This document shows, in pieces, positions 1 to 9,558 of a stretch of 33,926 nt of DNA. Below the pieces are notes generated by a model. It saw only the letters and a list, made by a program, of their open reading frames with translations, was not told the DNA's origin and ran no database searches. Position numbers and translations under genes: made by a program. The DNA comes from an uncultured Flammeovirgaceae bacterium (GTDB taxonomy: Bacteria; Bacteroidota; Bacteroidia; Cytophagales; Cyclobacteriaceae), in the NCBI GenBank assembly GCA_937899105.1, contig CALBPF010000319.1:1-33926 (forward strand), in the 5' to 3' direction. Each line of letters starts with the position of its first letter. The stretch's first letter is position 1.

Positions 1-69
1 CCTATCAACCATAACTTTAAAAATAACCACTTAATCTTTTGTCGTGTACTGTAGAAGCACGTAATAATA

Positions 70-402
70 TTGACCTTCTCAATTATTTCAGTTGCTAATG
101 TACAGGCGCGCAGAATGGAAAGCGATCATCATGTCAGCCATATCAATGATAACTTTGAATATGTTCTTGAAGACAAACAAGAGTCATATATCTTAACCAC
201 TTACGCAAGCATTGCGCAGCAAGCATCAGGTTTAAGCATAGAAGCCGGTACTACCGCTACGTTTCCCTGGCTAATGCTGATTAGCCTGCTAGGATTGGTA
301 GCATTTAAAGTAATTCAAAGATCTTTGGATTCCTCAAAGCAAACTCTGGCCAACTACCATGATATAGTTAACATTAGGTTGGGAGCGAAACCTACTCCAT
401 AA
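70..402 (+). CDS. Small single-TM protein, start uncertain
   Basis: I do not recognise this protein. The frame is open from 55 to 402. A first possible start is TTG at 70 and the first ATG is at 115. Read from 55, the frame gives KHVIILTFSIISVANVQA, which looks like a signal peptide ending in VQA, but the codon where its Met should be is TAG (52-54). The gene may therefore have lost its start or use a non-standard one. The remainder has an acidic, His-containing stretch and one membrane helix (roughly residues 64-84 from the TTG, around TFPWLMLISLLGLVAF), then a basic tail. Its last 49 bases overlap the 3' end of the convergent TonB receptor. It could be a genuine small membrane protein, or a truncated remnant of a longer gene that lay to the left. 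Confidence 0.4.
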   Translation: MTFSIISVANVQARRMESDHHVSHINDNFEYVLEDKQESYILTTYASIAQQASGLSIEAGTTATFPWLMLISLLGLVAFKVIQRSLDSSKQTLANYHDIVNIRLGAKPTP

Positions 403-2873
403 CGAGCTTCTATTGAGCGATTTGGCCCTAAACTAAAGTTGGTCATCTCAATTAGATTTTGACGATCATATACATTTAGTATAGATAGTCCAATAGTAGC
501 ATTCCAGCTACGATTTGAATCGATCTTATAAACAGCGGCCAAGTCCAGTTGATGCTGCTCGGGAAACCTTCCATTATTAGTTTCGGTAGGTACCGGACCT
601 GTTGAATTGGAATCCGGGGCAAGTGGTCTCGGGTCCGGAAAAAAATCAGTTCCGAAGTAGTTCGGAATTCCTGAAGAAAGAGACCAGCCAACTGAGAAGC
701 TCCATTTTTTCCATGGAACTGTACCGGTAATATTTAGCGCATGGGGCTGATCGTAGTAGGTTATGAAATTTAGCGTATTTAACTGGTCGAACTCCATCTC
801 CGTGTTGGTGTAAGTATAGCTCACCCAAGTATCTAACCTTCCCCAGCTTTTTTTAAATAGAAAATCAATGCCAAAAACCTGCAAGTCACCGGCTACAAAC
901 ATTGCCGGGTTTTGCATACTTCGTCTTGGGTTATTAGTAGTCAGATCTCTTAACCTTTTAGTGTAGGCTTCAATGTCTATTAATAAACCCTGTTTTTCCC
1001 AAATAAACCCCATCATGGCCTGTCTGCTTTTTACGATGAGCCGGTCGCGATTTGCAATTCTCCATATCAGATTTTCTGCCCGTATGTCGTCAAAGTCAAA
1101 ATATATTTGCTGGTTAATATATTGGCTATAGAATCCCATATTTGACTTAAACGTGAGGTGATCATTCATGAAATAGCTTACGAAAACTCTTGGCTCAAAT
1201 ATAAATTCGTCAGTTCCCGAATAGAAGTTACCTCGTGCACCAATATTTGCTAATAATCTCTTTCCAAAGGACAATTTTGATCGAGAATAAATACTATTTA
1301 TAGTGGCATTTTCTTTGATACTCACGTCGTCGGAATTGTCTGCATCTCTATTGATGTCCACAGTTTCAAATCGATTCACCTCGCAGCCAAAACTCATTTG
1401 TTTCAATGTACTTGTTATATCATTTTTCTCGAGGACCATTTTTACTATGAAATCATCAATTTCATTTTCAAAATTGTTCTGCACTTCAGACGGGCCATTT
1501 ACAGGAGTAACCACTACAGATGATTGGTAGTTGTATGAAGACTTGGTTAAGGAAAATTTCGAACTTAGATTACTTTTCCATTGGGTTTGCCATTTAAAAT
1601 TCACACCGCGATTTGATAGATCATAACGTCTGTCTTGTAGTGCGCCACTTCCTTCCAAAATCAGAATGTCCTGATTGTTGTTGATGTCCATCAGACTTAA
1701 GAAGAAACTATTTTTCTTTAAATTCCATGAAACGTTCATGTTGGCATCTCTAAAAGAGAAGTCGTCTTTGGTTACCTCCAGATTGGGATCGGACTCCGCA
1801 AAACTGGTGGTGGAGGGCTGAAAAACCATTTTATTGATAGCATCAAGCTTTGGAGAGCTCCAGTCGGGCGCGTAAGTAGTTCTTATGGCTCCCTGGATGG
1901 CCAGATTAGCTGAAATAGGTACACTCGCAAAGGCAGAACCATAATAGCTGTTTAGTCCCACCTTGTATAGAGCAGAATCCGGAATAGTCTTGGAGCTATG
2001 TATATCAATAGCGCCTCCAACACGGCCGCCAATTTCTGGTCCAAAGCCACTTCTAAAAACGTTAATTTGATCTATTACAAGTGGATTATATGGCGAAATA
2101 GCGCCGAAGTAATGCCCCTTATGGTAAATTGGAATATCATCAAACAGCACTAATGTTTGATCAGTTGTACTTCCTCTTACATGCAGATTTCCGGCTTTTC
2201 CGTTCGGAGAGCTGATGCCGGGAAGGTTTTTTAAGGCAAGTAGAATGTCTCCATCGGTTTCTCCCGGTAACAGAGCTAATGATTTAGAATCAATTTGCAG
2301 GCTGTGTTCATTGAATGAGGCATTGACACCATTACTTAAATAGTTCACCACAACTTCATCCAATGTTTTGGTAGATATTTCCAGAACGATAGCGCTGCAG
2401 TCTTTTGTACTAAGATCGCCTATTTTGATTCTTTTCTGCTCATACCCAATTGAGCTAAGTGATATTACGGCCAAAAAGGATTGCTTGGTATTGAAGTGTA
2501 ACTCGCCGGCTATGTCAGAAACGTTATTAGTCACGATAGAATCAAGTGACAGTTGAACTCCCGGAACTCCCTCTTTTGTCTGCTCATCAGCTATTCGAAG
2601 GCAATAGCTGCGTTCAACCGGCCGGATTGATACAATACCATTTTTTGGGTTTCCAAATTTAAAGCCGCTGACTTTGCTGAGTTTTTTTAGGTCTGCTTCA
2701 AGATTTTCCAAACCTATCCGTTCACAGAAAAGTTCGTCAATAATGTAATCTTCATATGAAAATGTAATCGAATAGGCTTTTGCAACTCGATTCAATTCGG
2801 AGCGGAAGTCAACCTGGCTATGAAGCTGAGAAAACGTTAATGAAAGTATGGCCGAATAAAAGAAACTGCGCAA
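354..2873 (-). CDS. FecA-type TonB-dependent outer-membrane receptor
   Basis: 839 residues. The protein begins with a signal peptide (MRSFFYSAILSLTFSQLHSQ). It then shows an STN-like domain (about 21-80), the module that signals to a FecR anti-sigma factor, a carboxypeptidase-regulatory-like beta domain (about 90-180), a plug domain (about 195-295, with LLPGETDGDILLALKNLPG, LHVRGS and LFDDIPIY) and a long beta-barrel ending in ISW, an aromatic C-terminus typical of outer-membrane barrels. It would import an unknown ligand using TonB energy and report ligand binding through FecR to the ECF sigma factor encoded just upstream. The start codon is TTG; an in-frame TAA a few codons upstream leaves no earlier choice, and FecR ends 12 bases before it. 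No SusD-like partner is present, so a siderophore, metal or other small ligand is more likely than a glycan, but the substrate cannot be read from sequence. Confidence 0.9.
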   Translation of the reverse strand: MRSFFYSAILSLTFSQLHSQVDFRSELNRVAKAYSITFSYEDYIIDELFCERIGLENLEADLKKLSKVSGFKFGNPKNGIVSIRPVERSYCLRIADEQTKEGVPGVQLSLDSIVTNNVSDIAGELHFNTKQSFLAVISLSSIGYEQKRIKIGDLSTKDCSAIVLEISTKTLDEVVVNYLSNGVNASFNEHSLQIDSKSLALLPGETDGDILLALKNLPGISSPNGKAGNLHVRGSTTDQTLVLFDDIPIYHKGHYFGAISPYNPLVIDQINVFRSGFGPEIGGRVGGAIDIHSSKTIPDSALYKVGLNSYYGSAFASVPISANLAIQGAIRTTYAPDWSSPKLDAINKMVFQPSTTSFAESDPNLEVTKDDFSFRDANMNVSWNLKKNSFFLSLMDINNNQDILILEGSGALQDRRYDLSNRGVNFKWQTQWKSNLSSKFSLTKSSYNYQSSVVVTPVNGPSEVQNNFENEIDDFIVKMVLEKNDITSTLKQMSFGCEVNRFETVDINRDADNSDDVSIKENATINSIYSRSKLSFGKRLLANIGARGNFYSGTDEFIFEPRVFVSYFMNDHLTFKSNMGFYSQYINQQIYFDFDDIRAENLIWRIANRDRLIVKSRQAMMGFIWEKQGLLIDIEAYTKRLRDLTTNNPRRSMQNPAMFVAGDLQVFGIDFLFKKSWGRLDTWVSYTYTNTEMEFDQLNTLNFITYYDQPHALNITGTVPWKKWSFSVGWSLSSGIPNYFGTDFFPDPRPLAPDSNSTGPVPTETNNGRFPEQHQLDLAAVYKIDSNRSWNATIGLSILNVYDRQNLIEMTNFSLGPNRSIEARYGVGFAPNLMLTISW

Positions 2874-2885
2874 TCTATAAACGGT

Positions 2886-3782
2886 TTACTGCAAAGTAAC
2901 CGTTTCACCATTTTTTTCATAGTCTATATCCATTGTTTCGAGCACCATTTCAAGTGCCTCGTCCGCATTATCGATAGTAAAAGCGCCCGTGAAGGATCTG
3001 TTAACATCTACTTTATCAGACTCAATGGACAAACCAAAATGTTTCTCAAGGCTTTCTAAGACAACCGACAACGGAGCCTGTTGGAAATTGACTCTATCCC
3101 TTGCCCAAAAGCCTGCAGTTGTAAATAGTTGAGGTTCTTTCAAGTCTGGATAAGTCACACCCTTTCCTTCAGGAAGGTCAAATACTTGCTGATTTATAGT
3201 AGCCCTGACCTTACCTGAATAACAAATAACTTCATTGAAGTTTTTTTCAGATGTTATTTCAAAGGACGTCCCTAGTACTTCCACTTTACTCTCACCGAAT
3301 TCCACAGAAAAAGGTTGACCCTTTCTAACATCAAAGAACGCTCTTCCCGTTAATCTCACCTCGCGAGTGGCCGTCCATTCATTCGGGTTAAATAAGACTG
3401 TTGAACCCGGCCTGAGAGTGATACTAGAAGAATCTGGAAAGAAAAACTCTTTTGTTTCCGAAATGCCGGCGCTAAACTCTTGATTGCTATCTTTTAGAAA
3501 AATATAGGAAAGGGCTAACGCGATTAATGCGATAGACGCGGCAAGCCGAAAAGCTGTTGTCTGATACCAGGTGATGGTCTTTTTCGATGGTAGTTTATTT
3601 TTTAAGCCGGAGTACGACGACTTAACATCAAGTGAAGGAAGCTCCCAACTGTCGACTTCCGAAATTATCTTTCCATAGTCCCTGTAATCTTCAGAATTTT
3701 TTATGTTTTCTAATTCCTCCTTGGTAAGGGACCCATCAAGCCATCGAATTAAAAGATCATCATTGTACTCCAAGTTAGCCAT
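2886..3782 (-). CDS. FecR-family anti-sigma factor
   Basis: 298 residues. The N-terminal 70 or so residues are cytoplasmic and acidic and would hold the sigma factor. One membrane helix follows (about 77-97, RLAASIALIALALSYIFL). The periplasmic FecR domain spans about 105-200 (SITLRPGSTVLFNP, EVRLTGRAFFDVRKGQPF, VEVLGTSFEI), and a C-terminal DUF4974/STN-like domain follows (about 225-298, with APLSVVLESLEKHFGLSIE). This is the standard Bacteroidota layout for a membrane anti-sigma factor that contacts the STN domain of a TonB receptor. It lies between the ECF sigma gene upstream and the receptor gene downstream, all on the minus strand, so the three form a cell-surface signalling set. Confidence 0.93.
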   Translation of the reverse strand: MANLEYNDDLLIRWLDGSLTKEELENIKNSEDYRDYGKIISEVDSWELPSLDVKSSYSGLKNKLPSKKTITWYQTTAFRLAASIALIALALSYIFLKDSNQEFSAGISETKEFFFPDSSSITLRPGSTVLFNPNEWTATREVRLTGRAFFDVRKGQPFSVEFGESKVEVLGTSFEITSEKNFNEVICYSGKVRATINQQVFDLPEGKGVTYPDLKEPQLFTTAGFWARDRVNFQQAPLSVVLESLEKHFGLSIESDKVDVNRSFTGAFTIDNADEALEMVLETMDIDYEKNGETVTLQ

Positions 3783-3836
3783 ACATATTTAAAACAGTTG
3801 GCAGATAAACTTTACCACCCATTTAAGAATTCTTTT

Positions 3837-4355
3837 TTAAATTTTTCGCTCACGGAGTTCTGGTAACTCTTTTTTCAGTCGATCTAGCGCTTTGTAAATC
3901 TTCTTATGCACGGCGCTAACACTAACTTCTTGTAGTCTTGCTATTTCTTCAAAAGGTATTTTGTCAATTCTATTTAAAAGAAAAACTTCGCGTTGGCTTT
4001 CCGGTAAGTTAGAAATGGCGTTTTCTAGCCTCAACTTAAATTCATCTGCTCTTAGTACGGACTCCGGAGTCTCTGATTCAATTTTTTTAGGGGCATTTTT
4101 TTCAAAACTTAATACTACCTTTTCGTGCTCCATCATGTTCAGAAAAAGTCGGTTGGCGGTTGTAAAAAGGAATGACTTTGCTTTATCAAGGAAAACCTTT
4201 TTACAATTTTGCCATAGTCTAATGAAAGCCTCCTGCATTAGGTCTTCCGCTTTTTGAAGATTACCACATTTATAATAGAGGAAATTCCTGAGTATACTGG
4301 CATTATCTTGGTAAGCTCTGTGAAAGTTGCTTTCCTTACAGATTGAGTCGTTCAA
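3837..4355 (-). CDS. FecI-like ECF RNA polymerase sigma factor
   Basis: 172 residues. Region 2 is visible around LLYYKCGNLQKAEDLMQEAF and RLWQN. Region 4 is visible around LPESQREVFLLNRIDKIPFE followed by EIARLQEVSVSAVHKKIYKA. It would direct RNA polymerase to the promoter of this operon or its regulon when released from the adjacent FecR protein. The start is TTG at 4355, preceded by AGGAG with a 7-base spacer, which is one of very few Shine-Dalgarno-like sequences in this window and decides the start. The gene begins 30 bases after the aspartokinase stop, so it may be read from the lysC transcript or from a promoter inside the end of lysC. Confidence 0.93.
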   Translation of the reverse strand: MNDSICKESNFHRAYQDNASILRNFLYYKCGNLQKAEDLMQEAFIRLWQNCKKVFLDKAKSFLFTTANRLFLNMMEHEKVVLSFEKNAPKKIESETPESVLRADEFKLRLENAISNLPESQREVFLLNRIDKIPFEEIARLQEVSVSAVHKKIYKALDRLKKELPELRERKI

Positions 4356-4385
4356 AATGGTGCTCCTAAATTTTCAATGAATATA

Positions 4386-5708
4386 CTATTTTGACGTAAA
4401 CAATCCTGAGTTCAAAAGCCTGAGTGTTCTTTCTTTGTATGATGAATCTATAAGTAATGAGATGTTATTTCTACTGCCGCCATAGGAGACCATTCTTATG
4501 GGCACATCAGGAATTGAATCAAATATCTTTTTAAGTACTCCCTTTTTCTCTGATACCATGTTACCGACTATACAAATAATAGATTGGTTCTGATCAACTT
4601 CGACCGTTCCAAAAGGAAGTAAATCTTCAATGATTTCATTCAAATGAGAGTGGTCATCAATGGTAAGTGATACCGCCACCTCCGATGTTGTAATCATATC
4701 GATAGAAGTTTTATATTCCTCGAAAACCTCAAATACTTTCTTTAAGAAACCGTGGGCTAAAAGCATGCGAGTTGATTTTATCTTGATGGCAGTGATTTGA
4801 TCCTTCACCGCTATGGCCTTAATATCGGATGTAGTGCCGGATGCTCCAATCAGCGTACCTTGCGCCTCTTCATCCATAGTACTTTTTAGACGCACCGGGA
4901 TATTATGTTTTTGAGCAGGTAGAATAGAGGAGGGGTGTAATATTTTCGCTCCGAAGTAGGCCAGTTCGGCCGCCTCATCGAAAGTAAGTTCCCCAACAGG
5001 ATAAGTCTCATCGACAATTCGTGGGTCGTTATTGTGCATACCATCAATATCCGTCCAAATTTGGACTTCTTTGGCCTTGATTGCAGCTCCGATTAACGAA
5101 GCTGAGTAATCGCTGCCTCCTCTCTTGAGATTATCGGTCTTCCCTTCAGCATTTTTACAGATAAAACCTTGAGTAATGTATAAATCGGAAGGTTTGTCAG
5201 CTACAAGTTTAGATAGTCGATTAGAAATAGCTTCTATTTCCGGTTCACCTTCTTCATCTATACTCATGAACTCTAATGCAGGTAGGAGTCCGTTATCTAT
5301 TCCTATTTCATTTAAGTAATTATGGAAAAGATTAGTCGAAATTAGTTCGCCATATGCCAACAAAGTTTTATTGTTTCCATCATTGAAGTCAGGGGTTCTT
5401 GTTAACGTTTCAATATCTGTAAAGTAACGATTTAATATTTCATTGCCTTTATCCTTTCCTTCAGAGGTACTAAACAACTCTTCAATAAAAAGATGGTACT
5501 TTTCTCTCATACTAGTCAGCACCTTTTGAGCAATACTATTGTTTCTTACCAATAAAAGGTCGCCAATATCTACAAGGACGTTAGTCGTTCCTGATACCGC
5601 AGATAATACTACTATTTTTTGCCCATCTTTTTTCAAGAGAAGCTCTGCGACTTTTTGCATTCTTTTCGGAGACCCGACCGAGGTTCCGCCATATTTGTAA
5701 ATGATCAT
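4386..5708 (-). CDS. lysC: Aspartate kinase
   Basis: 440 residues, the normal size for a monofunctional aspartokinase. It phosphorylates L-aspartate with ATP, the first step towards lysine/diaminopimelate, threonine and methionine. The N-terminal kinase motif KYGGTSVGS lies at residues 5-13, the conserved RGGSDYSASLIGAA at about 196-209, and the WTDIDG and DPR motifs near 218-230. Two ACT domains follow (about 305-365 and 375-438, including TSIDMITTSEVAVSLT and SYGGSRNNIS), so allosteric feedback by an amino-acid end product is likely. It is transcribed towards the ECF sigma gene with a 30-base gap. No homoserine dehydrogenase domain is fused. No riboswitch-like leader was seen in the 200 bases upstream. 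Confidence 0.95.
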   Translation of the reverse strand: MIIYKYGGTSVGSPKRMQKVAELLLKKDGQKIVVLSAVSGTTNVLVDIGDLLLVRNNSIAQKVLTSMREKYHLFIEELFSTSEGKDKGNEILNRYFTDIETLTRTPDFNDGNNKTLLAYGELISTNLFHNYLNEIGIDNGLLPALEFMSIDEEGEPEIEAISNRLSKLVADKPSDLYITQGFICKNAEGKTDNLKRGGSDYSASLIGAAIKAKEVQIWTDIDGMHNNDPRIVDETYPVGELTFDEAAELAYFGAKILHPSSILPAQKHNIPVRLKSTMDEEAQGTLIGASGTTSDIKAIAVKDQITAIKIKSTRMLLAHGFLKKVFEVFEEYKTSIDMITTSEVAVSLTIDDHSHLNEIIEDLLPFGTVEVDQNQSIICIVGNMVSEKKGVLKKIFDSIPDVPIRMVSYGGSRNNISLLIDSSYKERTLRLLNSGLFTSK

Positions 5709-5841
5709 AATTGTATAGTTGGGATAAATAAAAATATATGACTAATGAATACCAACAGTCATATTGATGGACCAAAGTTTATACAAAAGTTGGACTCCCC
5801 TATTTCTGAATTATTTAAAATGACGTAAAAAGAGATGCAGA

Positions 5842-5871
5842 AAAAAAGCTCCTCAGATGAGAAGCTTTTTT
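5842..5871 (-). terminator. Rho-independent terminator after the 5910-6659 gene
   Basis: A 13-base stem with one mismatch (AAAAAAGCTCCTC at 5842-5854 against GAGAAGCTTTTTT at 5859-5871) closes a four-base AGAT loop. On the minus strand the stem runs directly into a T tract. It lies about 40 bases beyond the stop of the membrane-protein gene and before lysC, separating the two units. The A and T tracts on both sides mean it could work in both directions. Confidence 0.75.
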
Positions 5872-5909
5872 GAACCTTCGATATTACCTGATTACTATTC
5901 TGATGAGTG

Positions 5910-6659
5910 CTACTCTAAAACCTTATCTTCAACATTAGATTTGGAGAGTTTAGCAATCACACATTCTCTCTTCTCTTTGTATCCTGAATAAATATCCTGG
6001 TAATATTTGATCAGGAGACCTTCCTCCTCATATGTTGGTGGCTTTACGATCTCTTCTTTCACTACTTTGAATGTGTAGTAACCTGAATCAGGAGATAGCT
6101 CGGCATGCAAATGACCTGCATACTTTTCAATTTTTGTGTATCCCGTTTCTTCATCTACCCAGACATCATAATCAACAGAAAATATGTCTTCCTCTGCTTG
6201 CATACCTTCATCCAAATAAACATCTTCTTCTTCTTCACTAAGAAGCTTCATAGGTTTACCGGTTTTGGGTGATATACGAGGCTTATATCTTAATTTTTTT
6301 AATCGCTTCTCAATATAAAACGGGTAATAGAACTTAAGGAGGTTTTGAACAATTACGCCAATAATAAGACCCATTGATATAGTAACAAATACTCTTACGA
6401 ACAACCATAAAATACCTAATTCAGTAACATTCGAATTGGCAAAAAAACCGCCTGCTACAATTAAAATGATTGCGGAGGACATCAAAAAATTAATTTCTGC
6501 CCTGTTGATGTAATCGTACTTCGTTTTGGAATCGCTTGTAGCCGCCAATTTTATCAGGTGACTCAACAAGATTAAAACCGACAGCCCAGCCAGAATAAAG
6601 GCAATGTACTGCGCCCACATATTCCAGGATTCATAGGATTGTAGTGAAGGATCTTCCAT
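5910..6659 (-). CDS. Three-TM membrane protein with cysteine-less ribbon-like domain
   Basis: 249 residues. Three membrane helices are clear (about 15-40, 54-74 and 82-109), followed by a cytoplasmic part of about 140 residues. Residues 127-180 (with SPKTGKPMKLL, YLDEGMQAEE and SVDYDVWVDEETG) look like the zinc-ribbon tail seen in some TPM/YgcG-type membrane proteins, where CPxC and CxxC knuckles flank the same LGSVDYDVW-like core. Here the knuckle positions read S130-x2-T133 and D169-x2-T172, so zinc cannot be bound in that way. The relation is my inference from motif shape. The gene follows infB by 173 bases and has its own terminator downstream. Function unknown. Confidence 0.75.
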   Translation of the reverse strand: MEDPSLQSYESWNMWAQYIAFILAGLSVLILLSHLIKLAATSDSKTKYDYINRAEINFLMSSAIILIVAGGFFANSNVTELGILWLFVRVFVTISMGLIIGVIVQNLLKFYYPFYIEKRLKKLRYKPRISPKTGKPMKLLSEEEEDVYLDEGMQAEEDIFSVDYDVWVDEETGYTKIEKYAGHLHAELSPDSGYYTFKVVKEEIVKPPTYEEEGLLIKYYQDIYSGYKEKRECVIAKLSKSNVEDKVLE

Positions 6660-6832
6660 GGTTTAATTTTTCAGATGTAAGTCTTAAGTGAGTATTTTAT
6701 TCAATTGATTAAAGCCCAAGTTAAAAATTACTGTCTAAATTCCTATATTCTTTTTAGAAAAAAAAGACAGCCATCATTCAAACTAACAAGGTAAGAAAGA
6801 TCATTTTACGTTCTATAGAGTAAAAAAAAACT

Positions 6833-9517
6833 TTACAAAGTACGTTTGCTTTCTCGCTCCTCATAGCTCTCAACAACATCACCCTCTTTAATATCGTTAA
6901 AATTTTTAATACTAATGCCACACTCGTAACCATTTTTCACTTCGTTCACATCTTCTTTAAAGCGTTTAAGCTGTCCCATCTCACCTGAGTAAACTACTAT
7001 CCCATCTCTGATCAAGCGAATTGGATTATTTCGCTTAATATAACCGTCAGTAACCATGCAACCGGCAACGGTACCAATTTTTGAAATTTTGAATACTTCC
7101 CTTACTTCTACATTCCCCACGATCACTTCTTCAACTTCAGGGTCCAGCATACCTTCCATAGCATCTTTTACATCATTTATTGCATCATAAATGATAGAGT
7201 ATAGGCGGATTTCAATTTCTTCATTTTCTGCTGTATTCTTAGCCTGGCCAGAAGGGCGTACCTGAAAACCGACAATTACGGCATCCGATGCGGAGGCTAA
7301 AAGTACATCTGATTCTGAAATTTGGCCTACACCTTTATGTATAATGTTAACCTGGATTTCATCGGTACTCAATTTTAAAAGCGAGTCCGAGAGCGCCTCC
7401 ACGGAACCGTCCACATCCCCTTTGACAATAACATTAAGTTCTTTAAAGGAACCTATTGCTAACCTTCGACCAATTTCATCCAGAGTAATATGTTTCTTTG
7501 TTCGTATACTTTGTTCGCGAATAATCTGTTCTCTTTTTGCCGCTATTTCTCGCGCCTCACGGTCAGAGTCCATAATATTGAACTTGTCGCCCGCTTGCGG
7601 CGCTCCATCCAGACCCAAGAGCAGAACGGGGGTGGCTGGGCCTGCCTTACCAAGTTTCACGCCCTTATGATCAAACATTGCCTTTACACGTCCATGAAAT
7701 GCTCCGGCAAGGATTATATCACCTACGGCCATGGCGCCATTTTGAACAAGTAATGTGGCTACGTAGCCTCTGCCTTTATCCAGGGAAGCTTCAATCACGG
7801 TACCACTAGCCTTCTTATTATGGTTAGCAGTTAATTCTAACAGTTCCGCCTCGAGAAGAACTTTCTCTAGTAGCTCTTCCACTCCCTGGCCTGTTTTAGC
7901 CGAGATTTCCTGGCTTTGATACTTACCGCCCCATTCCTCAACCAGGATATTAATGGCAGAAAGCGACTCTCTTACCTTATCAGGATTGGCATTTGGTCTG
8001 TCAATCTTGTTTATGGCGATAACAATAGGTACACCCGCTACTTGCGCGTGATTAATTGCCTCCTTTGTTTGTGGCATCACATCATCGTCGGCTGCTACCA
8101 CAATAATGACGATATCGGTAACCTTAGCGCCCCTTGCTATCATAGCGGTAAAAGCTTCGTGACCTGGTGTATCAAGGAAAGCGATTTTATGACCGCTATC
8201 CGTCATTACGTCATATGCACCTATATGCTGCGTTATACCTCCAGCTTCGCCAGCTGTAACTTTTGAACTCCTTATATAATCCAGCAATGATGTTTTTCCG
8301 TGGTCAACGTGGCCCATGATAGTGACAATCGGGGCTCTTTCATCTAAATCATCTGCAGAATCTTCCTCCTCAACAACATCAGCTTCATCATCTGCTGAGG
8401 TGAATTCTACATTGTAACCAAACTCGTCGGCGATAACCGTAATTGATTCAGCATCCAGACGTTGATTAATAGAAACGAACATTCCCAGGCTCATACATGT
8501 GGAGATCACGTCATTAACGGATACATTCATGAGTGAGGCAAGGTCATTTGCGGCAATAAACTCCGTTACTTTGAGTACTTTAGATTCCTCTTGCTCCTGA
8601 AGCATTTGCTCCTCTTTAGCCTCGGCAATGGCCGATCTCTTTTCTCTGCGATACTTAGCGCCACCACCTTTTTTCTTACCTCCACTCAACTTAGCTAATG
8701 TAGCCTTAATTTTATCCTGGATTTCCTTATCAGAAGGTTCTTCTTTTTCGATCCTACTTTTCCCTTGGTTAGGGCGTCGTCCGCCTTGGTTAGGTTTTCC
8801 TGTTCCCGGTCTGGCGATACGCTTTCTCGGACGTTTCTTTTTATTATCTCGTATATCAGAGGAGGCAATAGGCTGTTTTTCTTTTGCTTTAGGGAGATCT
8901 ATTTTCCCTACAACTTTCAAACCTTGCAGTTTGTCGGCCTTGGCTTTATGTACTTCCGGCTCGACTTCTGTAATTTCCTCTTCTTTTACCGCTACCGTTT
9001 CCGTATTTTCTTTAACTTCTGGTTCGGGTTCTTTCTTTATTTCTTCTAATTTTTCCGGAGTTGGTTCCTCTACAGCCTTTGGTTCGTCTTTCTTTTTATC
9101 GAGGTCTATTTTACCTACTACAGAAAGGCCTTTGAGCTTTGGCTTTTCTTGTTCGCGTTTTTCAGGTTCCGGTTCCTTAACTTCTTCAGGTTGTGGCTCC
9201 TTTTTCTCAACAGAAAGATTCTTAATTAGAATGCTTTCCTCCTCTTCTTTTCGAGGTTTAACAACCGGTTCGGCAGGCTTTACCTCGGGCTCAGTCTCCA
9301 TTTTTGTGCCAATAGTAAGACCTGAAGCCTCCTCTTTTTCATGGGCCGATGCAGCAAACTCTCGTGATAACATGGAGAATTGCTCACCCGTTACTTTTGA
9401 GTTTGGACTGCTATCCACCTCGAAACCCTTCTCAGCAAGAAAATCGACAATCGTGGATAAGCCCACATTTAATTTTCTTGCCACCTGACTGAGCCTCATG
9501 GTTCTTTCTTCTGACAT
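6833..9517 (-). CDS. infB: Translation initiation factor IF-2
   Basis: 894 residues. IF-2 is the GTPase that places fMet-tRNA on the 30S subunit and promotes 50S joining. The N-terminal IF2 motif ([20 protein letters not shown]) is followed by a highly charged linker (about 60-300) rich in Lys, Glu and Pro. The linker carries two related repeats, [12 protein letters not shown] and [12 protein letters not shown], a pattern known from Bacteroidota IF-2. The GTPase domain starts near residue 395 with [15 protein letters not shown] (P-loop), then DTPGHEAF (switch II) and NKID; domains II to IV complete the protein. It lies 41 bases after nusA in the rimP-nusA-infB operon. A long plus-strand ORF opposite the charged linker is a composition artefact. 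Confidence 0.98.
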   Translation of the reverse strand: MSEERTMRLSQVARKLNVGLSTIVDFLAEKGFEVDSSPNSKVTGEQFSMLSREFAASAHEKEEASGLTIGTKMETEPEVKPAEPVVKPRKEEEESILIKNLSVEKKEPQPEEVKEPEPEKREQEKPKLKGLSVVGKIDLDKKKDEPKAVEEPTPEKLEEIKKEPEPEVKENTETVAVKEEEITEVEPEVHKAKADKLQGLKVVGKIDLPKAKEKQPIASSDIRDNKKKRPRKRIARPGTGKPNQGGRRPNQGKSRIEKEEPSDKEIQDKIKATLAKLSGGKKKGGGAKYRREKRSAIAEAKEEQMLQEQEESKVLKVTEFIAANDLASLMNVSVNDVISTCMSLGMFVSINQRLDAESITVIADEFGYNVEFTSADDEADVVEEEDSADDLDERAPIVTIMGHVDHGKTSLLDYIRSSKVTAGEAGGITQHIGAYDVMTDSGHKIAFLDTPGHEAFTAMIARGAKVTDIVIIVVAADDDVMPQTKEAINHAQVAGVPIVIAINKIDRPNANPDKVRESLSAINILVEEWGGKYQSQEISAKTGQGVEELLEKVLLEAELLELTANHNKKASGTVIEASLDKGRGYVATLLVQNGAMAVGDIILAGAFHGRVKAMFDHKGVKLGKAGPATPVLLLGLDGAPQAGDKFNIMDSDREAREIAAKREQIIREQSIRTKKHITLDEIGRRLAIGSFKELNVIVKGDVDGSVEALSDSLLKLSTDEIQVNIIHKGVGQISESDVLLASASDAVIVGFQVRPSGQAKNTAENEEIEIRLYSIIYDAINDVKDAMEGMLDPEVEEVIVGNVEVREVFKISKIGTVAGCMVTDGYIKRNNPIRLIRDGIVVYSGEMGQLKRFKEDVNEVKNGYECGISIKNFNDIKEGDVVESYEERESKRTL

Positions 9518-9558
9518 ATTTCAAATATCTTTTTTTTTTACGACTTATAAAATTGATA

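Noticed and set aside
6820..6850. Possible terminator after infB (ACTTTGTAAAGT followed by a T tract on the minus strand)
   Set aside because: The stem is only about four AT-rich pairs and includes the stop codon; too weak to call.
8628..9488. Long plus-strand ORF (286 codons) opposite infB
   Set aside because: It mirrors the Lys/Glu/Pro-rich linker of IF-2, giving Ser/Phe/Gly-rich low-complexity sequence with no motif; it is a codon-composition shadow.
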